Of a stretch of DNA of 64,000 nt, positions 10,905-22,510 are shown piece after piece. The position numbers and the translations under genes are program-made. Numbering within the stretch: the first letter of the stretch is position 1; every line of letters begins with the position of its first letter. The DNA is from Selaginella tamariscina (Eukaryota > Streptophyta > Lycopodiopsida > Selaginellales > Selaginellaceae), in assembly GCA_003024785.1 (NCBI GenBank), contig PUQB01000311.1, positions 1-64,000 on the forward strand, written 5' to 3'. The notes beneath the pieces are model-generated. The model was not told the origin of the DNA. It saw only the letters and a list, made by a program, of their open reading frames with translations, and ran no database searches.

Positions 10905-11700
10905 AGTTAATTACTTTGCACATTAGTTCGGCAGCAACATTTTTTTGGCCTATGCTAAAGCTTGTAGCTTTAACAGCAGCTTTGCACATTAACTCAGCTG
11001 CGACATCTTTTTGGCTTATGCATTGTAGCTTTAGCAGCAGCCTCTTTTTCAGTTGGAGCCTTACCTTTCTTAGCTTGTAATTGTTCCGAGCAACGCATTT
11101 GTAATACATGCTAACATTAGTATAAATTGGAAGCTTACATTCAAGTGGGAAATGTGCAAGTGCGAGCAATGCGGCCAATTGGGAAGGTTGTTGCCCCATC
11201 TCTCACAAACACAAGGCTATGTTGTTGCTTGGGATGTGGCTTATGAGGTTCCTGTTCAAAACTTAAATACAAGGACGCTTGGTTAAACAAGCATATAAAA
11301 TTACCTATTATGAAACTCTGGAGCTCCCACTTTACAGTGAATACATACTACCGAACTTGGGAGGTCGTTGCCTCGTTCCCCAGTCGACAGAATGTGTAAC
11401 TTGTACTTAGATAGCTGTGGTTCCTTTCAAAATCCGAGGATTCCCTGTTAAGAAAAACAATGTTAATAAAGAAAAGACAAGCATGAACAAATTCATACCT
11501 CTTTCAATTTTTATTTTGGTGTTAGCTTGAGCTTGTACAAAGGCTGTCTTGGAACTTATTTGTAGCTCCTGTTGATTAGAAAACAGGGCAAAACATCCTT
11601 AATCGACCATAGTAGATGTGGGTAAGGGAAACTTGACTCATCACCAGAATGGTCAACGATCATGTTTATAATCCTTTGTAAGTTGCTGAGATTTTCTGGA
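10905..11700 (-). other. Unrecognised insertion with minus-strand ORF segments
   Basis: From about 10905 the sequence leaves the duplicated spacer, shown by comparison with 3460 and 24.7 kb. A minus-strand ORF (11199-10873) contains two related stretches, QKDVAAELMCKAAVKATS and QKNVAAELMCKVIN, an internal duplication of about 75 bp. A second minus-strand stretch near 11690-11550 reads IVDHSGDESSFPYPH then LLWSIKDVLPCF. I do not recognise either. They may belong to the 5' part of the MULE copy that follows on the plus strand or to separately acquired gene pieces. Confidence 0.3.
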
Positions 11701-12177
11701 TTTTTCATCTTACATTTTCATTAAACAGTCTCAAGTCCATGGTGACAATAGCATATGGTGACATGTAAAGAGAGGACATAGTTGTGGTCATTAAATTCCT
11801 AAACACTATGTTGAGTGTTTGCACTTTACAAGACCTTCTGATGATGACTTTTGCTAGGTTCATATCTGATGAAGCCGGTGCAATATGGCAAGCTCTCCAC
11901 AAGGTTAATAATGGTGAAAGATGAAAGGCAAAGAAAGGAGTTGCATCTTTTATTATATGAAGTTTATTAGGCAAGTGACCAGAAAATGGATTGCTAAGGA
12001 ACACATGGAACAACCACATCCAGTTGGCAAGATCGTGGCCTCAAGCTCTTACTACCTTAAAGAAGGAGTGAAACATAATTCTTAAGAACTTTTGGGAAGG
12101 CCAATCAAACAATCTCCTTGCCATGAGAGCTTGATTAGCATGGTGGTCAAGACATGACACAAACACATGCTCACTTC
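11700..12177 (+). mobile_element. Old MULE (SWIM-type) transposase, 5' part
   Basis: The plus strand matches, segment by segment, the transposase at 63.5-63.05 kb: MVTIAYGDM, VIKFLNTML, FISDE(A/S)GAIWQAL, then RNTW, LARSWPQALT, FWEGQSNN and LAWWSRHD. The middle of a Mutator-like DDE transposase is therefore present, including the second catalytic-type Asp in ISDE. It has many stops and indels and is an old copy. The Ty3/gypsy element at 12178 interrupts it; it resumes at 19193. Confidence 0.75.
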
Positions 12178-12547
12178 TGTAAGGAAGTAGCCTTATGTAA
12201 TGGACTCATAACCGCTAGGTGGAATATTCAAGAATATACTAATGACATGTGTACATAGATCTAGAAGTCCCATAAAGGTACACATTTCATAAATAGAAAG
12301 AGTCCGTAAATAGAAGAATCCATAAAAGAATATAAGCCTATGATATAAAGGACAAAAGCATTTAGGGTGATCACAGTCCTTAGTACGAGTTGGGTACTAG
12401 CAAAAAGTATTGCATTAGTGTGTTAAGCACACAATATTGCAAGTCTGCATATTGCTCGAGGGAAAACACCACGTGTTCTTTTGGTTGGGAGGTTTGAGTT
12501 GGTAGATCTTGTGTGCGTGTCCATACACGTGTGTTAGGAGCATTACA
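12178..12547 (+). repeat. 5' LTR of the gypsy element
   Basis: Starts TGTAAGGAAG and ends TTACA; matches 18859-19192 over its whole length with several indels. It is followed directly by the primer binding site. Confidence 0.9.
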
Positions 12548-12549
12548 AT

Positions 12550-12562
12550 TGGTATCGGAGCC
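12550..12562 (+). other. Primer binding site (initiator Met tRNA)
   Basis: TGGTATCGGAGCC lies two bases after the LTR. Plant LTR elements commonly carry TGGTATCAGAGC here, complementary to the 3' end of initiator tRNA-Met; this copy differs at one base. Confidence 0.85.
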
Positions 12563-14411
12563 ACACAATCGTGAGCGACAACCATGTGGTTGTTGCCTGG
12601 AGTGATTGAGGCAGAGAAAGGTGAAGAAGTTAACATGAAAGTCGAACATGAAGAAGGGAACAACTCTGTTCCAGAGTATGAGTGGACTGATGAAGCTTTT
12701 ACTACTGAATTTACTTGTGTTAAATCCACTCTAGAGACATGAGGGTCTTGATTTTTTCCATGAGGAGCTATGAGGGTTATCAGAAGCTTGTGGTTTTAAG
12801 GGTTCCTCTTCCAAACATTTTGAGAAAAGGTTTTGTGCCGAATTTCGATGACTGTGGTGAGCCAGTGATAGCTATTGCTTAGTTAATTAACGATGAAAAG
12901 CTAGTAGAATTACAAGGCCTTACGTTAGATGAAGCTTTTCATGCAGTGATTTTTGCCTTGGACAGGAGATGCACTCAAGTGGTGGCATAGTGTGAGTGTA
13001 GAAAGAGGAAAAAGTGGTTGATTAGTGGACTCACTTGAGGAGTTTTAAGAAGTTATTTTCTTTTTAATACTCTCTTGCTAATGATTCTAAAGTGGCACTA
13101 CTAGCATTATGTAAGTGCACACAACAAAATAGCTGGTGATAACTACATCAAGGAAATGATTGATTATTTCTCAAGGACTATTTTACCAGTGGAAGTCCAA
13201 AAAGACGTACTTTTTAAATGGATTGGCAAGTCCAACTATGAAATCTCAGTTGGAGGTTGCTGACTTTATTGATGTGGATCTCGAGGAGATGTTTAAAAAG
13301 GCACGAAATATTGATATCTCCTTAGGCAAGGAGCATCATGAATATAAAATTTATGGATGTTCTTATCGTGATAAGGGATGGTTTGATCGTCGTCACCACC
13401 CTTATGATAAAAAAAGGGGTTTTGAGAGAAATAACACATATGACAAAAAAGGAGAATTTAAGAAAAAGTCAAATATACATGTCAAGTCTTATCAAGCCAC
13501 AAAAGGATGCTTTAAGTGTGGTGACACTACACATGTGGTTAGAGATTGCCCCCTTAGGAAGAATGTATCCATTAATGGTAGTCCTAAAAAGCTTTTTGAT
13601 ACAATTAAACATGTGAGCTATATTGTTGGGAAAACTCTTCTTGTTGGTCCAGAAGAACTAGTTATTGTGCTTATGGCTCAAGTACATGGTACTTCTGCAA
13701 ATATATTATTGAACTCTGGTAGTTTTGATAATTGGGTTTCATAGAACTTTGTTAATTATTTGAAATTACCAATGAAAACTACAAATCCGTATTATATTGA
13801 AGGGGTTGTTATAGATCCACATGAGCATCATGGTATAATTACTATATCATTAAATGTAAAGGGCACTACAGTGAAGAAGGACTTTTTTGTGGCTAACTTG
13901 AATCGGTATGATATCATCTTTGACATGCCTTAGTTTAAGAAGATAACACCAGTAATTGATTGGAATACTTATGAAGTTTCCATGGGACACAATATTCCAA
14001 GATAGTTTGGCATGAAAAGAAATATACTTCTCCTAGTAAGTTACTTTTTGCAACTTTTATGAAGTGAGCAATAAGGAATTCTACTACAAGCTATTTGGTG
14101 TATGTGTGTGATATGAAGGATGCTTCAAAGATCGATAATAATCATGTTTATGTACGTCCTTTAACATTATGTGAACATGGTAATATAGTTATTAGAGATA
14201 AACATACCTTATTTTCTGCCACTAAACTCAAAAATGTGATTAATGCTAATCAAGGTTTAGGTGTTAAACATGTTCACATTAGGATTAACTCTAGAACCCT
14301 AAATTCACTTACTTGTAAGAATTTCATAATTGAAAATGTCAAGTACGATAATGTTTTGTTTAACTTCAAAGTTAATTGTTAAATTTACAACACGTGAAAA
14401 TAAGGACTTGT

Positions 14412-16117
14412 TGTCATAGTTTTTACTATGACTCGACCCTTTACTTTGGACGTTGACTGTTGTTACCTACTGTACTATGTTGATAAGCTCTAGATGTAGT
14501 AGGAAACAGGCCCGCTTAGTGCACTTGGGTATCTAATGATGGTCCGGCCGAGTGTCATTAAGTATTTGCAGGAAACTCTAGGCGAAGCTAGAACTTACCT
14601 TCTAGAAAACTCTTACCCTAGTTTTTCGTGTCCTAGTTGGGTTAATGGTTAGTTCCGGTGAGTTTCGGCATGTCGGATATGCTTAGAAATACCCCTAGGT
14701 TTGACAGGTTAGGGTTTAGGGGTCGATGGATAACTCACCAAGTATATTTCCTCTGGAAATGAGATTTTAGTGCTAGCCCACTTATGTAAATAGGAAAACA
14801 GGGGGGGGGCTCTGTCACATAAATAAGGTAGTATATAGGAGTGAGGGTTCCTGGGTTCATAACTGAGCTCGTCACTCTTCTCCCGGTGCAAGCTCCTAGC
14901 TTGTGTCGTTAAGGCACAACCCTCTGTTGTGCCGCCCTAACTTCTAGATGCCAGGGGTACGTCCCACCTTCGGGGTAGCCTACCCTTAACGTTGGCGAAT
15001 CCATGCCTGAGAGGTCTTGTGGGAATGCACGTTCCAAGAAGCAGAGGTGGAGGCTTGTCTCCAGCCTCCTCCTCCATGTCAAACTAGGTGTAGCACACAT
15101 GACCAAGCAAGGCACATCCGTGTCCTTGTCCAACTGTGGGCGTGGGATCTTATTTGACAGGTTCATGTTGCCTAGTTCCTAAGGGTTCACTAAAGGGGTT
15201 CTAGAGTTGGCATTTAGGAGCCACGTTTGTGGCACTTGGTGCAACTCTTGAATCTAAGGGCTATGGCATGATAGCCCACATCGGGGAAGGCAGTGTCACA
15301 TGGAGATGTGACACTGGGCTAAACGTCACATGGTACAACGCCTGAGGTACGCCCTTTGGGGTTATGTCATGGGCTTGTCACCAAGGGGTTGGATACTCTA
15401 ACAAATAGACATGCTTGTGCTCGCGCTAGGGTGCTAAGCCTTGGGTATTTGCTCAAGGGAGGTTAGGTCTCATAACTAGGTGTGCTTTGGCACACTTGGC
15501 TAAGAGAGTGTTCTCCTTGGAATTCAAGGGTTGAACAACCTAAGCGTGTTAGCATGAGCCCTTTCGTGAGGCACTCGCAAGGTCATGTGCTTAGGGTTAT
15601 CCCAAACCTAGCCTTAGGGAGTTTGCTTAGCAGAACACTTGTGTCCGCCTACGGTGCACACTCGTGTCCTCACTAAGTACTAGCCCTAGGTCTAGGGTAT
15701 AACTTGGCCACTCAAACCCTTAGGGGTTAGTCGTGGTTTAGGATACCCCTTGTCGCCCTAAAGGGTTGTACTCCTGGATGAGGGTGATTCCTCAAGGGGT
15801 AAGTGACGATGCCTTAGCTCTGTCATGGGGTATGTGTGGAACACACGTCTCCTTGATGGGGGTTAGGGCATGAGCTTGTCTAGGTCTTCTAGGGCAAGAC
15901 CCTAAGTCAACTAGGGTTATCCCTCAAGGGTTTTGGGGGTAGACACTCTAGGGAGACTTAGGCTAAACCCTAAGTCTCCTGTCCACTTGGGCATTAGAGT
16001 CTAACCCTAGGGGTCATTGGGGTTGTTCTGGAAAACTTAACGTTGCTCACACAGGGTGATGACGCCGAATGGCCACCGTGTTGCCACGTGTTGGCCCTTT
16101 GGGTTAAAACTCTGACA
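14412..16117. mobile_element. Solo-LTR-like insertion inside the gypsy element
   Basis: A 1706-bp block between the protease and reverse transcriptase regions is clearly richer in G and C than the host element and has no pol homology. It begins TGTCA and ends TGACA, a perfect TG...CA inverted end. It is flanked by identical 5-bp copies CTTGT (14407-14411 and 16118-16122), the target duplication expected of an LTR integrase. TATA-like motifs near 14820-14840 fit a promoter in an LTR. No second LTR or internal domain is visible, so I read it as a solo LTR of another family or a small non-autonomous element. Confidence 0.75.
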
Positions 16118-18844
16118 CTTGTATAATGCTCAATTGCAATATATATTAAAGGAATATACAGATGTTTTCCTGATACATTGCCTCAGGGGCTTCCCCCACG
16201 GCGAGAAATTGAGCATGAAATTGATCTTGAGAGTGGGACTAAGCCTGTCTCTTAAGTCCTTATCGATTAACTCATCTAGAGGAACTTGAGGTTAAAAGCA
16301 AGTTCAAGAATTATATCTTAAGGTTTTATATACTAGTAAGTCTCCCTTTGGAGCACCTGTTGTTAGTTAAGAAAAAAGATGGGTCTATGAGACTGTGTAT
16401 TGATTATCGTATGCTTAATAAGACCACTATCAAAAATAAACATCCTATGCCACGAGCTGATGATATTTTTGATAGGTTGGCGGGTGCCACCTGTTTTACA
16501 AAGATAGACCTAAGGAGTGGCTATCACCAAGTAACTGTTCGAGAACAGGATGTGATGAAACAGCTTTTTGAACCCGACAAGGTCATTATGAATTTCTAGT
16601 AATGCCTTTTGGGTTGACTAATGCACCTGCTACTTTTTGACATTAATGAATAACATTTTTTCATATATTGACCAATTTGTGCAAGTGTTCTTAGACGATA
16701 TTTTAATATATAGTAAAACTCCTACCGAACATTTGTTACATTTAAAACAAGTGTTAGAAGTTTTACGTAAGCATAAATTATATGCGAAAATGTCTAAGTG
16801 TGAATTTTTTAAACCCGAAGTAGAATATCTAGGTCATGTGGTTTCTTCTGAAGGATTAAAAGTTGATCCTAAAAAGGTGGCAGTTGTAAAAAACTGGCCA
16901 ATTCCACATGATGTGAATGAACTACGTAGTTTTATGGGTTTAGCTAATTATTATAGACGTTTTGTCCTTGGATTTTCAAGGGTAGCTTTGCCTTTAACAA
17001 ACCTACTTAAGCACGATGTACCCTTTGTGTGGGAAGCTAGTCAAAATAGCTTTGAAATGCTTAAGTCGTTTTAACTGAAGCACCTGTGCTTGCTATAGCA
17101 GATAATGCAAAACCTTAGTGGTATATGCGGATGCCTGTGGGGCAGCACTCGGTGCTGTCTCATGCAAGATGGGCATGTAATTGCTTATGAAGCAGAAAAT
17201 TAGTGATGTGGAAAAACGTTATTCCACATATGAACAGGAACTATTGGCTATAGTTCATGCATTAAAGTTATGGAGACATTATCTCCATAATGGCCAGCCG
17301 TTTAAGGTGTACCGATCATAAACCACTGCAGTATTGTAAGACACATAAAGATTTAAATGCTCGCCATGCACGATGGAAATTGTTTTTGGATGAATTTCCT
17401 TATATGGAAATAATATATAAGGAAGGTAAACATAATGTGGTGGCAGATGCATTATCACGTGTTAAATGCTTAAATACTGTATCCAAGTTGCATAGTCCCT
17501 TGGTGAAATACATTCTGGCTGCTCAAACTAAGGATCAGGAAGCTAGAAAATTGCTTTCTGTGCCTGTAGAGCCGTATACCGTGTATTTTATAAGGGGATT
17601 ATATAAGATAGAAAATACTTTCTCGTATTATGTTTGAGATGCATGATAGCCCGCTGGCTGGACACTTGGGTGAAAAGAAAACATATGATCTAGTTAAACG
17701 AAGGTTTTACTGGAAAATATGAAGAATGATATATGTAATTATATCAAAACATGTACTACGTGTCAGTCAGTTAAGGCTGAGCGAGTTGCACAGCCTGGCT
17801 TATTGCATCAGTTAGAAGTTCCACATGAACGTTGGGAAAGTATCTCTATGGATTTTATTACTCATTTGCCAAAGACACAGCAAAAGCATGAGCAAATATG
17901 GGTTATAGTTGACCGTTTAACTAAGTATGCTCGTTTTTTACCACTCAAAAAAGATGCTAAAGCTGTGGACTTAGCACGTTTGTATATGTCAGAGGTGTTT
18001 CCTACCATGGGTATGCCTTGTGATGTGGTTAGTGATCGAGATACTAAGTTTACTGGTGATTTTTGGCTTAATTTTTTTCGAGGTTTGGGAATTAAGCTTA
18101 AACTTAGTAGTGGTGATCATCCACAAACAGATGGCCAAACTGAAAGAGTTAATCAAGTTCTTGAGGATATGTTACGAGCTACTATGGGTAATCATCCAGG
18201 CAATGGGATAAATATATTCCCTTAATAGAGTTTGCTTATAATAATAGTAAGCATGATTCTACCTCTATGAGTCCTTATTATGCAATGTTTGGACGATATC
18301 CTCGTACTTCTTTGGATATTGGTATAGATTGGAAAGAACGTATGGCTGATAACGAGGCTTGTGAGTTAACAACACATATTCTTCAAACTGTAGATGTAAT
18401 ATTTTTAAAGCTCGTGATCGTCAAGCCAAGTATGCTAATAAGCATCGTTCTTTTCGTCACTTTCATGTGGGTGATAAAGTCTATGTTCGAGTGATATTTC
18501 CTTCGACTTATAAAAGATCTTCTATTGAAGCACTACGCAAAGGTAAATGTGATAAATTGGCTCCTAGGTATGCTGGTCCATTTGAGATTATTGAGAAAAT
18601 CAATAATGTTGCATATAAATTACAATGCCTTGGGGTGCGTATACACCCTGTTTTTCATGTTAGCCAATTGAAAAATGCTTTAATCCGAGGTGAATATTGG
18701 ATTGATATTCTTAAAGATGCAAGCAGTTTGATCAACTTCCAGAGCAAGTTGATGATGCTCCTCCAAAACGTCGACGTGGTAATATGAGTTAATGTGTGCA
18801 CACTGAAATTTGGTTCTTCGATCTTTGAGGACAAAGATCTTTGT

Positions 18845-18858
18845 AAAAGGGGGAGGAA
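18845..18858 (+). other. Polypurine tract
   Basis: AAAAGGGGGAGGAA lies immediately before the 3' LTR, where plus-strand DNA synthesis is primed. Confidence 0.85.
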
Positions 18859-19192
18859 TGTAAGGAAGTAGACTTACGTCATAACTGCTAGGTGGAATAT
18901 TCAAGAATATACTAATGACATGTGTACATAGATCCCATAAAGGTACACAATCCATAAATAGAGAGTCCATAAATAGAAGAATCCATAAAAGGATATAGGC
19001 CTATGATATAAAAGGGACAAAAGTATTTAGGGTGATCACGGTCCTTAGGATGACTAAGTACTGTACTAGTGTGTTAAGCATATTGCAAGTCTACATATTG
19101 TTCGAGGGAGAACACCACATGTTCTTTGGTTAGGAGGTTTGAGTTGGTAAATCTTGTGTGCATGTCCATACACGTGTGTTAGGAGTGTTACA
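18859..19192 (+). repeat. 3' LTR of the gypsy element
   Basis: Starts TGTAAGGAAG and ends TTACA. It aligns with the 5' LTR but is shorter by several small gaps. Flanking 5-mers (ACTTC on the left, CATTC here) do not match exactly, so the target duplication has decayed or an edge was lost. Confidence 0.9.
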
Positions 19193-20740
19193 CATTCCAA
19201 TAACTAACAATGCTGAAATGGTGAGCAAAAGTGTGAGACTAGCAAAGCAAGTACCACTGCTAGAAGCGAGAATGCTAAACCTCACAATTGTTGTGCTTTA
19301 GAGTGCGAAGGTAATGAAAATATGTCAACTTAGGTCCCTCAACAGAGACACTACTTGGGTGTGTCCAAAGGAAGTTGTCAATTGGAAATCCACCGGACAT
19401 GATTGATATGCTGCATGTAGACTGATCCATTATCTTGTTGTTTCACCCACGACTATTATAGACCTTGTCTCTAATGAGGAGCACTAGAGAACCCCAAAGT
19501 TTGAAGCCACAACTAATGTTAGAGTGGAAATGGTTCAGCATGCAAATGTTGGGGCCAATAGAACTGATGATCTGCAATTACATAGGTATGACATTAGGTA
19601 TATGGAGCGTGTAGTCCCGAATAACATAAGAAAGAAGCTCAAATTCTAGGATGTCTAGGAAAGGGAGGTGCTAAGATCTAAGTGGGCTATAATACGGATA
19701 GGAAAGGCAAGTTAGGTAAAGTACTTGGGCCTCACTCATGATAGAAATGACAAATGTAACAAGTCGATCAATTATCCACACTGTGTACCTACACCTGAAT
19801 TCTTTGGTAAATGATCATATATAAATGTCAACAACAATGTTGAGTACATTCAACAGATGATGTGGTTTGTCCAATAGGAACAAGTTGTTTCAAGCGATCG
19901 TACGATTGTATTTTGCAAGATTGGATTCCATAGGTCCCAGATATATGGCTGGTACAAACAGGTACAAACTTGAATTCATGTAAGATTTAAATTGGAGGGG
20001 TTGCAAGAATCACCAACCAAAAACAATAGTAGAGGCACCACACCACCTCCACCAACTGGAGTTGGATCCATAGTAATTCCTACGTACAACGAGCGCAACA
20101 TCAAATGCCAAATAATACGTCGAAAGGACATGAGAAGAACTACAAAACTGACAAAGACAATTGATGCACGTGTTTCCAAAGCTGAAGAGGGGGAGGAATG
20201 AACTTTCTTCATCTCAATTGGGAACAATTATGGTGACAATTTCAGTCATCCCATCATACACATGTCTAGCATCACAAAAGACCCAGGATGGTGAAGGTTA
20301 CTTATTCATTATGAAGGTATTAAGAATTAATAATGCAACATTTACTTACTAATGAATTAAAATACATTTAACTAAAATGTTTAAAGATTCGTTTAATCCC
20401 CTGCATACACATGTACTTTGTGTACGCCTGTGTGTTGGGTTTGGACCCAGAGACAACGTACTTTCTCTATCGGTGGACACTTCACCAATAGAAGTACATA
20501 GGTTACTTGTGACTCGCAACATAAATGACATGCCTTCATCTATCTGCAAATGACCGGACACCAAATGATACGACTGACAGTCAGCACCAACTAAACCTCA
20601 GGCACATATGAATAGTATATCGTATTTTAGTTGGTATTATTGACAATTTTGTAAGTCTTATGTTTATACAAATATACTTTAAAATATACAAATAAACAAA
20701 AGAATATTCTTAAATATCCGTAAATTCTCAAATATTCACC
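19193..20740 (+). mobile_element. Old MULE (SWIM-type), 3' part and terminal region
   Basis: Resumes the element interrupted at 12177. The plus strand shows QVPLLEARMLNLT, LVSNEEH, TTNVRVEM, RYDIRYMERVVPNN, RKKLKF, WAIIRIGKAS, YLGLTHDRNDKCN, YPHCVPTPEF, then FKLEGLQES and PTGVGSIVIPTY. These are collinear with 63.0-61.95 kb of the younger copy. The cysteine-histidine SWIM finger is not recognisable. From about 20690 palindromic GAATATTC-like motifs occur, as at the 3' end of the younger copy (61.57-61.65 kb), so the element probably ends near 20740, against RELCH sequence. Highly degraded. Confidence 0.7.
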
Positions 20741-20744
20741 AGTT

Positions 20745-22340
20745 TTTGTTCTTAGCGGACATTATCAACCTTTCTAAGAACATAGTCCTAGATCATCACA
20801 TGGTTTATGGAGCTGGTTCAAACTGCGGAGCTTATAGAATCCATCAGATTCCTCTGGTATATGAAAGTTTATTGTGTGTTACATACAGTGTATTTAATAA
20901 CTTATGTAGCTTGATTATATTTAATTGTGCAAATTACAGCTCATTTGTGCAACACCATGACATCATCACAAGTGTTTTCTGGAGCTCGTTCTCAATACGA
21001 ACGCCAGTGTCAAAGTACATACTGCCCTTCTTCTCAAGGAACTGGTAAGATGTTGTGTGCGTGTGTGTGTCTGTACAACCTATAGTTAATTGAGTAGTTA
21101 TATGCTATATATGTGCGCATAGCTGTGTTTATATGTATAATGGTTGTTGTATCAGGTTCCTTACGCTAGCGTTCAACTTGTAACACAGCAATTGCTTCCT
21201 GCACTTGGAAAGCTCAACCAGATAATTAGCATTGACTCTGAAAATCTATATGCTTGGGACTTAGAGCCTCTGGAACTGCAAAGGTATGTAAGTTATTGTG
21301 TGTGTGTGTGTCTCTCTCTCTATACACACACACACACACGTGCGTGTGTTTGAATGTGTTTTATATTCATATTTATTTGTACACAGGAACGGGGACGTGC
21401 TTCGGCTGGGCTGCACCAGATGACTGGAGGCTGTTGGAGCCCTCACGACGTTAACGTTGTTGCACTGCATGTGGAGTGCTGGGATCTTCGCACAATGAAG
21501 TAATTCTCGTTACTTCGGCATCCGACACAAATCTTGAAGTTAAATACACAAGCATACCTGCGTTCGGCGTTGCTGCTCAACATTTTACCGATGACATGGT
21601 GCGCTTTTCATATATATGTGTTTACACACACACACATACACACCGCTTTCATGTGTATGTGTGTGGTTTTTATGTCTGGTACATTGTACCTTGATAAAGC
21701 AACAGCAGAGCAAAAATCTCTCTCTCATATACACACACACACACACACAATAAAGCTTGTAGGATGCATGTGACGCACAACCATACACATCGATATTCTG
21801 TATATTTTGTTATCTATATGGACTTTCTTGATTAATATTAATCGTATGATTACTATGTTGTAGGTTACTGATAAGATTCATGCACAAATGGATGGTTTCC
21901 TAGACGACGGCTTCAATGAAGCAGTTATAGGGGTTGTCCGCACATTGGCTTCTGCAGTCCCATTGGCTGCACCTGCTCTTCGAGACTATATCCTTATTTT
22001 TATATATGTACACACACGCACACATACACGTCATATTTGTATTCATAGGCTCCTTCTGAAAAATATAGATACATTGTATCTGTGATTATGTAAATGTAGG
22101 TTGTCTACACACCCATAATAAATTCTTTTCTGTCACCTTGATAAGGAATGCTGCTCCACATTTGTTGCAGAAGTTGTTGGTTTTAACTGCAGATTCCATG
22201 GGAACGAATCCAAAGCGTCGACGAGAGAAAAGCGGATGTTTTCTGTGAAGCTATTCGTTCTTTAGATGGCATAGGTAACTATGCAGCTGTTGCTTCAACA
22301 TATACGTATACGAGCTTCCATATATATGTATGCCATACAT
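20745..22340 (+). pseudogene. RELCH-like HEAT gene fragment, inverted copy
   Basis: Plus strand, whereas the other RELCH copies are on the minus strand. Exons: 20755-20865 (GAYRIHQIP); about 20940-21046 (HHDIITSVFW); about 21153-21209 (VPYASVQLVTQQLLPAL); about 21500-21600 (SDTNLEVKYTSIPAFGV, AQHFTDDM); 21864-21990 (KIHAQMDGFLDDG, VIGVVRTLASAVPLAAPALR); about 22170-22275 (WERIQSVDERK, then CEAIRSLDG). These are consecutive HEAT repeats of plant RELCH homologues. Upstream exons are missing, where the MULE end abuts. A foreign 290-bp WD40 gene piece splits the LLPAL/VTLAS exon. Homology stops near 22340 and kelch-block sequence follows. Confidence 0.75.
21210..21503 (+). pseudogene. WD40 gene fragment (EIPR1/TSSC1-like) inside RELCH
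   Basis: Two exon-like stretches and an intron are inserted exactly within the RELCH exon. The first (21210-21283) reads GKLNQIISIDSENLYAWDLE and ends in a GTATGT donor. The second (about 21387-21492) reads MTGGCWSPHDVNVVALHVE then CWDLRTMK. ISID-ENL-W-L followed by GG-W-PHDVN-VA and WDLRTMK is the pattern of plant EIPR1/TSSC1-like WD40 proteins, which work with the EARP/GARP tethering complex in endosome recycling. A few codons are missing between LHVE and CWDL. The other RELCH copies (44.16 and 59.33 kb) read straight through here, so this is an insertion. Retained intron means DNA-level transfer. Confidence 0.7.
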
Positions 22341-22384
22341 ATATGTACACACGCGCACATGCACGCAAGCACACACACACGCCA

Positions 22385-22510
22385 TAGTTACTGAATAAGC
22401 AAGTGCAAGATCCTGTAGGTTTTCTCGTATTGAACAACAGCGTTTCTAAGTGTGCATTTTGCTTCTTTCTTCCCCAACTCCCGTTGCAACTCAAGCCCAT
22501 GACACCTAAT
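22385..22510 (-). pseudogene. Coiled-coil exon of the kelch-associated gene
   Basis: Minus strand: LELQRELG, then LRNAVVQYEKTYRILHLLIQ, a helical heptad-like exon also found at 35690-35775 and, decayed, near 2600. Small indels between copies shift the frame after the ELG. Unidentified family. Confidence 0.5.

Larger units (their letters stand above)
12178..19192 (+). mobile_element. Ty3/gypsy LTR retrotransposon (nested in a MULE copy)
   Basis: Complete outline with both LTRs (12178-12547 and 18859-19192), a primer binding site and a polypurine tract. Parts in order on the plus strand: gag with a CCHC knuckle (CFKCGDTTHVVRDCP, about 13508-13552), protease region (about 13650-14000), reverse transcriptase (16350-17074; [31 protein letters not shown]), RNase H (about 17090-17460), and integrase with zinc finger and DDE core (17630-18220; SDRDTKF, HPQTDGQTERVN) plus its C-terminal region (to 18790). 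The pol order RT-RNaseH-integrase defines Ty3/gypsy. It is a broken fossil with many breaks. The two LTRs differ by several indels and roughly a tenth of positions by eye, so it is not young. A separate insertion lies at 14412-16117. Confidence 0.93.

Noticed and set aside
14709-15676. Several ORFs within the GC-richer block
   Set aside because: Open frames follow from base composition; no domain, and the block has LTR-like ends and a target duplication.
12178-19192. Perfect target duplication for the outer gypsy element
   Set aside because: Flanking 5-mers ACTTC and CATTC do not match; I therefore do not claim one.
21254-22085. ORFs rich in Thr-His or Cys-Val runs, here and in many places
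   Set aside because: Translations of CA/TG and TA microsatellites.
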